Origin: Selaginella moellendorffii
Taxonomy: Eukaryota > Streptophyta > Lycopodiopsida > Selaginellales > Selaginellaceae
Assembly: GCF_000143415.4 (NCBI RefSeq)
Contig: NW_003314321.1
Location: forward strand, 186,001 to 250,000
Direction: 5' to 3'
Length of the DNA stretch: 64,000 bases
Shown here piece by piece: positions 1 to 11,864 of this stretch. A program made the position numbers and the translations under genes. The notes below the pieces were generated by a model, which ran no database searches, was not told the DNA's origin, and saw nothing but the letters and a program-made list of their open reading frames with translations. Position 1 is the stretch's first letter; each line of letters starts with the position of its first letter.

Positions 1-2125
1 AGTTTGCAAAGTCGGAGGTGGAATATCTAGGCCATATTGTGACATCTAAAGGTGTCAGGACAGATCCAAGGAAGGTGGCTGTGGTGGAAAACTAACCTAC
101 ACCAACTACAGTAGCTGAGTTGCGTAGTTTTCTTGGTATAGTTAGTTATTATCGATGTTTCCAGCATAAGTTTACAGAGGTGGCTATTCTTTTGACGCGG
201 TTGTTACGCAAGAATGTGCCATTCGATGGAAGAACCCACAAGAGGAGAGTTTTGTGGTGTTGAAATGATTGTTGAGCAAGACTCCAGTGCTTCATATTGC
301 TAATCCATCGAAACCTTACGAGATGATATGCGATGTGAGTGGTTATGCACTGGGAGGAGTTTTCATGCAAGAGGGACAACCTATTTCATATGAGAGTCAA
401 ACTTTGAATTTCGCGGAGCAATGTTATTCCACATATGAATAAGAGTTACTCTCTATTATTCATGCTTTGCGGACGTGGTGGCACTATCTTTATGGTGCAG
501 TGTTCGTGGTGTTGACAGATCACAAACCACTTGTGTATCTTTTCACACAGAAGGAGTTGAACACTAGGCAAGCTTGTTAGATGGTCAAACTCATGAAGTT
601 TGGGGAGTTCCTATTGAGCATCGTCCGGGAAAATCAAATGTGGTGGCAAATGCTTTATCTCATGTTTGTCATGTGACAACGTTATAAACACGATTTTGTC
701 ATCATTTGAGTAAGGTGGTCAGCAAGTTTGGGCAGTTGGTTGAGCATGCTCAAGCTTAGGATGCTGAAGTGGCTTCTTTGCGAGACTAGATGGAAGCCCC
801 TTTCTCATTAGTGGATGGGATTCTCTACTATAATGACCGTGTATATTTGCCACGGGTGGATGCATTAATTACTCAAATTTTATTCCACTATCATGATCGT
901 CCAGAGGCCAGTCATTTTAGGGGGAAGAAGTCGTATAACTTGAATAAGTGCAATTTTTATTGGCGGAATATGAAGGCTGATATCCTTAAATATTGTAAAT
1001 AAGTGCCATGAGAGAAACCAGGGGGACTTTTGCAACCCTTACCTATTCCTCAGAGCCATTGGTGTAGTATCTCTATAGATTTCATCACTTGTTTGCCACA
1101 AACATAAAGGCAAAAGGAGCAAATATGGGTTATAGTGGATTGGTTGATGAAGTATGTGTGGTTGTTGGCTCTTTGGAAGACTGTCACTGCCTCAGACTTA
1201 GCTGCAGTTTACTTGGAGAAGGTTTTTCTTGATTTTGGTTTACCAGAGGACATCATTAGTGATCGAGATTCAAAGTTCACCAGTGCATTTTGGAAAAATT
1301 TTGCAAAGGCTATGCAAGTGACTTTGAAACTCTCGAGTGGAAATCATCTTCAGATAGATGGGCAAACTAAGCGTGTGAATCAAGTGGTGGAGGATATGCT
1401 ACATTGTAGCATTGGTCAAAGGCAAGGACAGTGGGATCTATATTTTCCATTGGTGCAATTTGTTTATAACAATAGCCAACACAGTAGAACCAAACTAAAT
1501 CCTTACTTTGCCATGTTTGGAAGGCATCCCTGAACAGTGGTGGAGTTGGGATTGCATTTGAGTAAGGACGTTCAAGATAAGCTTGATTCCAAAGTGATTG
1601 ATCTGCCCACAGAACTTGATGAGATTCTGGTGGTGTGCAAACGGATTTTGCAAGCAGCTCAGGATAGAGTAGAGAAGTATGCCAATAAGCATTGCCAATT
1701 TCGGGAATATAAAGTGGGTGATCTCGTTTTTGTGCAAGTGATCTTTCCGTTAAGTGAGCGGCAGAACACCTTGGTGCCTTTACAGACAGGGAAGAGTGAT
1801 AAACTTTCCCATTGATATGCTAGTCCATATGAAGTGCTGGAGCACATTGGTAAAGTGGCTTATCGGGTGTGGCTACCAGCTTGAGTGAAAATTCATCTGG
1901 TATTTTATGTCAGCCAGTTGAAAGGTGTATTATCTTGGAGTGATGGGTCCAATGCCTCCTTAATGTATATGGCTATGGAAGATGGACTAGGAGCTTGAGC
2001 AAGGTTCGCCAAAAAGGGTGATCACTGGTACAATTCATCCTTGGGACAAAGACTTTGTTGGGAGGGAAGAATTGTTAGTTGCCAGCTTTGACCACATGGT
2101 CAACGTCAGTCAAAAGGAGGCTCAA
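1..2125 (+). mobile_element. Ty3/gypsy retrotransposon pol remnant (RT, RNase H, integrase)
   Basis: Decayed 3' part of a gypsy polyprotein. Translation shows, in order, the end of reverse transcriptase (VEYLGHIVTSKG and ELRSFLGIVSYYR, about 20-170), RNase H (ALGGVFMQEGQPISYES and [12 protein letters not shown], about 330-560), the integrase zinc-binding region (about 860-1000), the integrase core with FGLPEDIISDRDSKFTS and DGQTKRVNQ (1135-1533), and the integrase C-terminus with YKVGDLVFV and a YEVLEHIGKVAYRV tract (to about 1930). A last in-frame tract runs to about 2125. Frames change and stops occur at several points (for example near 94, 440, 580, 788, 1000, 1531 and 1813), so it cannot make a polyprotein. 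The element begins outside the window; gag and protease are not seen. Family order IN after RT/RH identifies gypsy rather than copia. Confidence 0.93.
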
Positions 2126-2389
2126 GGGTATATTAAGGCATGTTAGGGTAAGGGACTCAACCCTACCCTAGGGTTCAGTCTAGGGCAATTAAATCTCAGT
2201 CTTTTTGCATCAGATCATAACACTTAGGGATATAAGAAACACCCTTCTAATATCCCTCTAACGCCACTAAATCCCATTCCATCCACAGTAGTGCTCGTCA
2301 ACACTGCCACTAAGTTAAGGCCGAAAAGCCCGACTACTAAATCTCATTGACCTTTAGGACTTCCTCACCACATGACCATGCTTGGTCAC

Positions 2390-2400
2390 TATATAAAAGG
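2390..2400 (+). promoter_or_regulatory. TATA-box-like site in possible LTR-derived DNA
   Basis: TATATAAAAGG lies about 265 bp downstream of the last gypsy coding sequence, in DNA beginning near 2142 with TGTTAG. This is where a 3' LTR would be expected, and LTR promoters carry such a box. No second LTR copy is in the window, so LTR identity is inferred only from position. Confidence 0.3.
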
Positions 2401-2924
2401 ATTATTCCTCTTTTCCACTTTGGGATGACATTTTAAAACACCATGGCCTTTAGCAAGCCTTGTAGGTATTCTCCCCACCTTCCACCTTTGGGTGCCCTAG
2501 CCATGTGGCTAGAGCAAGGTTCCGATGAGCCATGTCAGATATCCAAATAAGTAATGCCACCCACATTTGGATTGGGAGCATTAACCATTTTGATTTTATG
2601 GGGGAGTTAGAGTTAGCTTTTGAACACTTTGCCAAATTACCCCGCTTGTCTGTCCATATTCACTTTAGCCTTGGACTCTTCAGTAGTTATATCATCACCC
2701 AACATATGGGTATAGCCTCATTGGCTCACATTAACTTTTCTTAGCCAAATTAGTCCCACTAAAGTCCAACCCCCACACTCTCCTTACTATACTTTTAGAA
2801 CTAACACCCCCCCAAGGGGAAAAATTGCTTTGGGCTTTCACTCTTTGACTTGTATTAATATTCAGACTTGGACTCAATTTTAGTTTTGGCCTTAACCTTG
2901 ATTTAGTACCCAATCTTGGTTTCC

Positions 2925-3130
2925 ATCTCAAGTCCATCTCAGACTCGACTTTGGACTTGACTTTAGACTCCATTTCGAGTCTATCTCAAACTCAATCTCA
3001 AATCCATCTTAGACTCCATCTCGAGTTCATCTTAAACTCCATCTCAAGTCCATCTAAGATTCGATCTTAGGTCCATCTAAGATTCGATCTTAGATCCATA
3101 TTAGGTTCATTTTGAACTTACCTTGGACTC
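2925..3130. repeat. Degenerate short tandem repeat rich in CCATCT and GACTC
   Basis: A chain of imperfect copies of a roughly 18-bp theme, TCCATCTCAGACTCGA-like, with drift from copy to copy (CCATCTTAGACTCCATCTCGAG, then CCATCTAAGATTCGATCTTA). No coding frame of interest crosses it. It looks like decayed satellite DNA downstream of the gypsy remnant. Confidence 0.6.
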
Positions 3131-4282
3131 TTTCTCTGACTCGTTCTCTAACTCCATCTTAAACTTCTTCTCGGAGTCAATCTTGACACTTCTATGTGTT
3201 ATGACATTTGCTATGTGTCAGTCCCTTTTATATCCTTTTCTAGATATTTGTTCACCAATCATTTTGTACTTTGAGCACTTCTTTAAGAGTTCCACTCCCA
3301 CTCTCGACTTTCTGAAACGGAACTTTTGGTCCAAATGTGTTATGCTTATTGGACTTTTGTTTTAACCCTGAACTTTTACTTTAACCATTGCAATATGGCA
3401 CCCTTTCAACTCCACTTTGGGGCTTAGGGATTTATATCTTATAAATTCTTTCAAAAACCTCTTATAGATTATGTCATTTTTCAAATGATTTTATATATGC
3501 ACTAAAGAGAGATGTAATTATGATTAGCTAACTTTTACATCTTTGAATGGAAAAGTTAGATCATATACGAGTGCCATGATGTCCTAAAAACAATTAAAAT
3601 CTTTAAAATTCACTAAAAGCTATAAATATATTTTCAAACTTATATTTCTTGATCTCTTTCTCTCTTGCTCTAAGATATATTTGTGAAAGACCTAGCTCAA
3701 TCTTATATAACATTTTCTATGAAATTTCATATGAAATTATTTCTTCAGCATTATACTCTTGTTTTCAAAACCTCTGTAAGAAAATGAAATGTTAAACCTT
3801 TCTATTCAAGATATATGAAACTTCAGATTCAGGTTATTTCTTCAACATTATACTCTTGTTTTTGGAATCATTTAAAAAAGAAATATAAAACCTCTCATTT
3901 TCAAAGACAATCTTCAATAGAACAGAAATATTTTTTCTGCCTTGCCTGACAACACATCTTCACTCCAGTCCAATTCAAAGTCAACATAACAAGCGTAGTT
4001 AAATTCTAACTTGAGGACCTCCATATTACATGTAGTTTCTGTGTAAGCCGGATGGAAGCATCACAACGTATTTGTGTCAAGGATAGGTAGCTGGACCAAA
4101 CTTATTTCTTCACATCATAAAATCTATGTCTAGGAATAACTAGAAAAATCTTTGTGTATTCGAATTCCAAAGTAATCTCGAAAGAATACGAGCTACCAGG
4201 AAGGCGCGAAGAAGCCCCAAATGAATCTTCTCGTGATAGCTGAAATTATATATGGTGTGCCAGGAAAGCGTAAGTACCAGCC
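3131..4282. other. AT-rich non-coding stretch
   Basis: No supported gene. Contains related tracts ending in TTATACTCTTGTTTT at about 3750 and 3845, suggesting a local imperfect duplication, and the presumed promoter and 5' leader of the transporter gene that follows. Confidence 0.5.
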
Positions 4283-5742
4283 ATGGCTGCCCGGATTCCA
4301 TGGTACGTGTGGCTGGTGCTGGTCTGTGCGGTTGTGGCTGTATCATCCGCCGGGGCAGTGAGTTTTCTAATCAGTCAATTCACTGAAAACTTTTCTCTTG
4401 ATCACACGATGTTTCTATCTAGGTGACCAAACTGATGAAGCGCGCCGCCCCAATCTCCAATGCAGCATGGAGATTGCAAGTCACGGCAATGATCCTTCTG
4501 CCTGGATTCATTTGGGACTGGTGCCGCCTCTCTCCCCAGAAGCGATGTATGTTCTTCACATGGCGACCTCTTTGCGTGCTTGGAATCAGTGCTCTTGCAA
4601 TAGCCTTGCACTTCGCCCTATGGGTATAGAATTGTATTGCTTAGATCGAGAAGGGGGTTCACGCTTACAATTCGATATCCAGGTATGGTCACTGGATCAC
4701 ACATCCCTTCCACATAGCCTCCTCTTTGTTTCGATGCCTCCGCTCATCATCGCTGTTCTATCCTGGCTGCGCTGTAAGCCCCTGAGCAAAGGAGAGAACG
4801 CCGGGGTGTTCTTGGGTTTTGCTGGGGTTTTGATCATCGCATTTGCTAGCAAGTCCGATGGTGACAAAGGCATCACTTTCCTGGGGGATTTGATGGCTTT
4901 CCTGGCGGCTGTTGCGTTTGTAGCCTACATGTTTGCTGGGAACAATCTGAGAAGTGAAGCTCTAGACTTATCTTTCTCTTTTTCTTTGCAAACTTGGATG
5001 ATCTTTGCAAGTATTGGATTTCATTCTTTCGGTGGGTCTTGTTTGTCATTTTACCAGGTTGGATGCCGCTCTATCTCTATGCCTTCCCTGTAACGGGTGG
5101 AGGAGCTCTCATTCTGGGCATCGCTTGTGAGTTTATGGAGAACTACCATTCCAGATCGTGGAAGATTGGTGGACCTTTTGCATGGACGAGGCGAGGTTTG
5201 GAGAACAGTTCTCCAATCAAAAGATATAGTTGCTTATGAGTTATTTGCAGGTTTCTGGGCTCCAACGCTTTTTTTGGCAATCGGCCCTGGTCTAATCGGT
5301 CACACGGGTTTGAATTATGTTGTCAAGTACACGGGGCCTTTGATCATTTCCATGGCTGTCACGCTGGAACCTGTGATTGGATCTCTCATCGGCTGGGGGA
5401 TTCACGTCTCCTCAGCTCCCGGGTATAAGCACAATCCAAAGTTCTTTTAATTCACACTGGTATGTGTCTTAACAGTGTGTTTACTTGCGTTGGAGGAGCG
5501 CTTCTGATATTTGGGACCCTGGTGGTGAATTACGCCAATGGAAGAGCTACTAAGAAGAAGTTAGAAGCAGAACAAGCCAGACAGGTGTGGAACATCAGAA
5601 TTCATGAATGCTTACTGTTGGTCTTGTGCAGCAGCAAGAACTGCCTCAAAACGACTCTAGTATTGACGCAAGTCCAGCTCCAGCTTCACAACATCAATCT
5701 CACCAAGCTCCACAACATGAACAGGAGCTTGCAAATGTCTAA
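4283..5742 (+). CDS. EamA/DMT-family multi-pass membrane transporter
   Basis: Drug/metabolite transporter superfamily protein with two EamA repeats; substrate unknown. Exons: 4283-4357, 4423-4623, 4683-4953, 5058-5126, 5155-5422, 5476-5584 and 5632-5742, giving about 367 residues in one frame. The first repeat starts AGAVTKLMKRAAPISNAAWR and the second contains PGLIGHTGLNYVVKY and LEPVIGSLIGW, which are typical EamA signatures; about ten hydrophobic segments alternate through the protein. The tail is hydrophilic, rich in Q, A and S, starting QQQELPQND. The exon around 5155-5260 is the weakest part: its translation is unlike an EamA loop and a further short intron may lie there. Introns of 28-104 bp fit the neighbourhood. 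Just downstream the tandem duplication and an assembly gap begin. Confidence 0.85.
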
Positions 5743-5829
5743 ACAGTCCATAACACTCACCGAATTAACCGAAGGTCACAGAACTTTTCTCAAATAGCTG
5801 CTTTAATCAACATCTGAATTTTCACCAGG

Positions 5830-6294
5830 NNNNNNNNNNNNNNNNNNNNNNNNNNNNNNNNNNNNNNNNNNNNNNNNNNNNNNNNNNNNNNNNNNNNNNN
5901 NNNNNNNNNNNNNNNNNNNNNNNNNNNNNNNNNNNNNNNNNNNNNNNNNNNNNNNNNNNNNNNNNNNNNNNNNNNNNNNNNNNNNNNNNNNNNNNNNNNN
6001 NNNNNNNNNNNNNNNNNNNNNNNNNNNNNNNNNNNNNNNNNNNNNNNNNNNNNNNNNNNNNNNNNNNNNNNNNNNNNNNNNNNNNNNNNNNNNNNNNNNN
6101 NNNNNNNNNNNNNNNNNNNNNNNNNNNNNNNNNNNNNNNNNNNNNNNNNNNNNNNNNNNNNNNNNNNNNNNNNNNNNNNNNNNNNNNNNNNNNNNNNNNN
6201 NNNNNNNNNNNNNNNNNNNNNNNNNNNNNNNNNNNNNNNNNNNNNNNNNNNNNNNNNNNNNNNNNNNNNNNNNNNNNNNNNNNNNNNNNNNNNN
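5830..6294. other. Assembly gap (465 N)
   Basis: Unsequenced run. Comparison with the right-hand duplicate suggests it hides DNA equivalent to roughly 16640-16975; the gap ends in the same A-run and CCTAGGAG tract seen at about 16985. Confidence 0.95.
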
Positions 6295-6461
6295 GCAAAA
6301 AAAAGCCTAGGAGGAACTGCAAAATATAAGTAAACGATGTTGTTGGAATATCATGGCTAATGACCGGGTCTCGAGTCAATTTGGGTGTGGATTGTTTCCA
6401 GGAAGGTCCAGTTCAATCTACCTGTCGTCGTGCTATAACAAAGTTTGCTTTAGATCTAGAC

Positions 6462-8521
6462 ATGGAGGCCAAGTTTTTGATGTTTCTAGGATCCGTCTTG
6501 TTAGAACACTTCGTGCTACTAGTCCGTGCTCAGAACACCAACATTGAGGCTGCTGGATGTGACCGACTTGCAAGTGCAAGAGATTGCAAAGCAGGCCATC
6601 TTGAATCGCGCGAATGTTTGTGGTGAGGGTCACATTCTAGATCATGTCTATACAAACTTGTGTCATGAAGTCTAAGAATGATTGCTGTGCAGGGAGTCTA
6701 TCGACTTGCTTGCCAGAGACTTGCATCAGGCAACCCTGCAGGCCGCAGTCCCGGGATGAGATCCAGAAGCTCTCATGCATGGGGCTTGCACAGCTTCGGG
6801 AAATGGAACATGTCGCTACGTTAGCGTGTCTAGCGAGAAATCATACATCAGGTTGGTTGTCTCACATCTTTGCTAGTATTTTCTTTTGAGATTTCTTAAA
6901 ACGTCCAGGGTCTCACCCGAGCTGGCTTCCGAGACTGATACTGCTGCGGTCTTGTGCGCTCAGAAACCTCTTGACCACAAATTACAACAGGCCTGCAACA
7001 GCACAACGAATATCTAGGCATTGAAGGCTATTTATACGTTTATCCAAGCCAGGTACAAAGTTTTCGTCTTCCATTTGATTTTAATTCATGAAAGGCATAA
7101 ATAATCTACAGGACTATGCAGACAACGAAAGATGTAACACATATGATCCGAGACGCAGGCCGTGGTACTTGAATGCCTTCGCAGTTCAGAAATCACTCTA
7201 CATTGTTTTGGACAAATCGTTGTCCATGAGCAATCTTGTTGGACCTTTGTCATCCCAAAGCCGTCTGGCCGCTGCCAGAAGCGTTCTTAAGGCACTCCTG
7301 GACACTCTCACGAATGGAGACCAAGTAGCAGTGTCAACGATTAGTGGTGAACCTATTGCCGCTCCAGTAAGATCTTCTAAGTTATCATTCTTCTTAAGGC
7401 TTTGGTTTTGCAGGTTTCAGCCTTGCTTGAAAACCTTGTAACATCATCCAATGCTCTTGGTATTTCGTCCCTCAAGGATGCCATAGCCAAGGTCAAAGGC
7501 GACAATTCACCCAAGGATATCAAGAAAGGTCTTGCTGCGGCCCTTGATTTCTTCAATTCCAGCTCTAACTTAAACGTAAAGATCATCCTCTTTCTTTGTC
7601 TGTCACTAACAGTGCTCGTAATGTAAGGTAATACTTCTCTTCACGGATACTTCAGAGATTTGAATCCACTCTTTGCACAACTCAACGACAAAGGTGTTGT
7701 GGTTTTTTCTACAACGATGCCACTTTCCAGCAGATGCAAGATAACCTCAACATGACTTACGAGGCTGTGAAAGACGAGAAAAATCCCCTGCTCAACATTC
7801 GGAGCTACTTTCATTACATCGCTTGGCTTCGCTTTGTTGCCGTGAACAAAAAGCCTACGTGGGTGCCTGTTTACGTTGATGCCGCCGAGCTTGGAAACGT
7901 GACGAGCTCAATATTCCCAGGTAAACCGGAGCTCCTTTTCTTGTCTTGGTCCTTTGATCATCTGACTACTGCTGTAGCGTTCGATGCAAATCAGCGTTTG
8001 ATCGGAGTTGCATGCATTGACATTATTGCCGAGAAGCTTATCAGCAGGCACGGCAGCGCTGTTGTTCAAGAAGCAGTGTCTAAACGGAGCTTCCATTCTT
8101 CAGAGAATGTGAAGCCTCTCCCTCTCACTCAACCAGTTAAGTCCACAAAACCCCCAGTTTTTCAACTTATCGCTGACATTACCAGTAGGTCTCGAATGCA
8201 ACCATTATCAACTGTGGTTTTACTGGGAAGCTGACTCCCATTTGCCCGCAAAGAGATTTTTCGACACCGATCACAGAGTTCATGTGCTGTGGCGATTGTG
8301 CTGTTTCCAGCACCAATTCTTCGAAGACTTCATTGGCGGTTGGTGCCATTGCTGGTATTTGCGTGGGAGTTCTTGTTCTGGCTGCCGCTGCTGTAGTTCT
8401 CTACTGTAAGTGCTGCAAATCCCCCTCGCCTACCACGAGTGAAACTCTCATCGGGGCTGAACAAGAAGTGTGGGTGACTGGCCCATCGCCGCAGAGGTCG
8501 CCTAATAACACAACTGATTGA
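6462..8521 (+). pseudogene. VWA/Cache-type membrane protein, copy 1 (broken)
   Basis: Same gene structure as the intact copy at 8821-10985: signal-peptide exon, Cys-rich exon, Cache-like exon, VWA exons (YDPRRRPWYLN, LDKSLSMSN, TLTNGDQVAVST) and a C-terminal membrane anchor followed by YCKCCKSPSP. Lesions seen by comparison with its duplicate at 17477-19466: two bases are missing in exon 1 after NIE, the Cys-rich exon changes frame near 6780, and the VWA exon at about 7630-7720 has lost the strand that should carry FTDG and the FVYRIGSFTS stretch. The 3' half is open to the stop. A shortened protein could still be made, but not a complete VWA domain. Confidence 0.8.
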
Positions 8522-8820
8522 AAGAGAGCCTTGCTTCGTTTACTTCATTTACAACTGAAACTTGGCCCAGCCTGCGATTAAACTCATCAGCAACAATGGA
8601 CAAGTGAATGAACAGTCTAGCCCGGTGTCCAAAAAAATGTAGAAATGTAGTCAGGAGATGTCATCATCAGCCTTTGGGCGATGGTTGGCAATACGTAGAA
8701 GTCCACACGGTTTAGGATAGCTAAATATCAGATAAAAATCAACACGATGGTGGTTCGTGCTTCCAGGAACCAACGAGGGCTTGATAAAATCAACGCCACC
8801 ACTTTTGCAGGTTTGAGCGA

Positions 8821-10985
8821 ATGGAGAGCTCCCTCTTGCTTAGATCCGCCTTTTTAGGAGTCTTGTCTTTGCTGCTAGCAAACGCTCAAGATAACATCGA
8901 AACAGTGCTGAACGAGACCGACTTCCAGGTCCAGCAAATCGCGAATCAAGCAATCTTAAATCGAGCCAATACTTGTGGTAAGCTCTTGAACCTCAAGCTC
9001 AAACAACTTTGTAGAGTATTGTCACTCCAGGAAGTCTATCGGATTGCTCACTCGACACTTGCAAAAGGCGCCCTTGCTGGCCGCAGTCCAAGGATGAGAT
9101 CCAAAAGCTCTCTTGCGTTCCAGTATTGCGCAATGGAGACTGCACGTCTCCGGCAAATGGAACTTGCCAGAGCTTAAGCGTTTCAACTCAAAAAACATAC
9201 CTCAGGTATCTGGCTTGTCAATGTACAGCTTTGACTTGAGATGTTGCTATGATCATCTAGAGTCCCACCCGATCAAGACCCGGAGAAAGATCGAGATTTT
9301 CAGACGGTCTTGTGTGCTCAAAAATCTCTAGACAAGAAGCTACAACAGGCCTGGGATAACACGAAGAAGTTTTCCCTTGGCTGGGCTTTCTTTGGAGGGA
9401 TTGAAGGATACTTGTATGTTTACCCGGGCCGGGTAAGTGTACAATAAGCATTTCTTCCCTGCAAGCGAGAGTTTATGTCTTTATATTGACAGGACTATGT
9501 CGACAGTGGGCAGTGTGATCTTTATGATCCAAGGCTCAGGCCATGGTTTCTCAATACTTTGGCGGTCCAAAAATCGCTCTACATTCTCTTGGACACCTCC
9601 ACTTCCATGAGCAATCCCACTGGAGTTTTATCCTCCCAAACCCGCTTTAATGTTGCAAGTAACATCATTACGCAGCTGCTAAATACCCTCACTAATGGAG
9701 ATCAAGTGGCTGTGTCAACGATCGGTGGTGAGAAAATCGGAGCTCCAGTTAAGTTTTCATCAGAAACTAGGATAATTTCTGATTATGAGGTTCTGAATTC
9801 CAGGTTTCCGTAGTTCTTGACGTCCAGGAAACCTCTTTGTATCTGGCTGGAATCTCATCCCTCAAAGATTCCATAAGCAACACAAGTGTTACAAACTCAG
9901 CCAGTAACATAAAGAATGGGCTGCAAGCAGCACTTGATTTCTTCAACACCAGCTCCAACTTGAATGTAAGATGCTTTTCGTGTGATAATCACAAGAAATC
10001 ACATTGGTTTCTTCAACTTGGCAAATCCCAGGTCATAATCCTCTTCACAGATGGACAGTTTGTCACCCCTGGCAATTTCAACTTCACCCAACTGAGCCCA
10101 GTTTTAGCACAGCTGAACGCGAGAAACGTTGTGGTGTTCGTATACAGAATCGGGTCCTTCACGTCCAACGATGCCACTTTCCAGCAAATGCAGAGCAGCC
10201 TCAACATGAGCTACGAGGTCATCAGTGACGACAAAAACCCACTGCTCAAGATCCACAGCTACTTCGACTACATTGCATGGCTTCGCTTTGTCGCTGTCAA
10301 CAAGAAACCGATTTGGGCGAGTCTGTATGCCGATTCTGCTGGCCTTGGCAATGTCACAACTTCCATCTTTCCAGGTTTGTATAGTACTATTATTTATTCC
10401 TCTGCTTATTTTAATTGCATGCAGCTTTTGATGCAAATCAACAGCTGATTGGAGTTGCATCGATAGATGTTCTTACTGATAGGCTTGTCGCGGAGTTTGG
10501 CCAACCTACAGTTGAGAAAGCTATATCTGAACGATCACACTTTGTTCCTTCACTGCAAAAGCCACTTCCTCTCGCTCAAACAGTTACGTACAAACTTTTG
10601 GAACTTCTATTTTGCTTTTTAGATTGAGAGAACTTTGATTTTGCAGCTCTCCAATGCGACCATCAGCTGTGACTTCCGCGGGAGCCTGGCTCCAATCTGT
10701 CCAAGAGGCGACTTTACCACGCCCATCAGGGATTTTATATGTTGTGGAGCTTGTGCCGCTACAGCCAGTGCTCCTCCTCCTCCTCATCGTTCCCCAAAGA
10801 AGCCAACGGGTAAAGTAATCGCTGGTATCGCTGCGGGCGGAGTTGTCGCCGCTTGTGCCATCTTCGTTTCCGCCGTGTTTTTGTGTCGTAAGTGCCGCAA
10901 ATCTCCAACTGAAAGTGATAATGACCAACCTCAAGAACCGGACTGGTTGGAACCAACGAGATCTCCTCTGAAACAAAACTTGTAA
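8821..10985 (+). CDS. Secreted/single-pass VWA protein with Cache-like region, copy 2
   Basis: Predicted type I membrane protein of about 586 residues, resembling the Cache-VWA core of calcium-channel alpha2/delta subunits. Exons: 8821-8977, 9031-9205, 9261-9432, 9493-9747, 9804-9965, 10032-10374, 10425-10582 and 10647-10985; all join in one frame. Order: signal peptide ending LLLANAQ; a Cys-rich segment (about residues 55-110); a Cache-like stretch ending FFGGIEGYLYVYPG and YDPRLRPWFLN; a VWA domain with MIDAS-type DTSTSMS, TLTNGDQ and FTDGQ; then CCGACA, a proline patch and a transmembrane helix (VIAGIAAGGVVAACAIFVSA) with a short basic-acidic tail. Role unknown; a ligand- or metal-dependent adhesion or sensing role is inferred from the domains only. 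The Q|T to L junction uses an uncommon GTTACG donor. Confidence 0.85.
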
Positions 10986-11599
10986 TCTTATTCCTCGGAC
11001 TCCTTCCGATCTCCAAAACTCGTCTTTTTATATACATACTTTCGCACACAAAACAAGAGCTTTGCTTTAGAACAGAAAGAAAAACTTGAAACACTTACAC
11101 TACCACGAAGAAGAAGAAGAAGCTCTTCAGCTCAAGGGGCCGCCATGGGCGATCGGGGGCGGAAGCTCCTGCTGGATGTGAGCGATGCGAGCGGTTGGCC
11201 ACTCGAGTGACATCTTCCGCAGCGGGCTCTGGAGGTAGACGGCGGCTTTGCGCTTGACCCACTCGGGGTGCTCGATCTCGAACAGCCTTTCCCGGAGGTC
11301 GCGAGTGATACTCACGTTGGGATGGGCTACGTGCTCCCACCAGAACGTCCACACCCCCAGCCCAATGGCGAGCAACACCATTCCCGCCAGAGGAAGCACC
11401 GGAAGGAGTTCTCTGCGAAGGATGTCAGTCGTTACCATCTTCATCCCGTTTTTCCTGCACGGTACCTGGTACACTCTGTGCAGTGGATCCACCTTAGAGG
11501 AAAACGAAAACAAGAAAGAAAACTACCTTCCGCGCTGATGCAAGTATTCGGATGCTGTCTGCCTGTTCATCACACCGGTGTAAGGATTTGGAACAACGT

Positions 11600-11864
11600 T
11601 GTAACGGTGACGCTGGTGATAACGGTGTCCAGTTTTAACTGAGTGCTGACGTGGCAAGTGGGCGAGCGAGGGTTCTTGGTTGAAGAGGGAGGATGGGAGG
11701 AGAGAAGTGATGGGCGCTAGATGTGAGCGCACAGGTGTGTTCTAGTGGTTCAGAAGTGGATCTCTTTTGGTTTCTCTGATTTCTTTGCTGGTGTCCATGA
11801 ATGGAGGCGGTCCCTGTTTAGACCGCTACAACGTCTATGAACAAGACCCTGGTCATCCTTATCA
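11600..11864 (+). repeat. Left (5') LTR of the copia element
   Basis: Bounded on the left by the host exon, which stops matching its intact duplicate after AACAACGT, and on the right by the primer-binding site. Begins TGTAACGG and ends CCTTATCA, the TG...CA form of an LTR. About 265 bp. Confidence 0.75.
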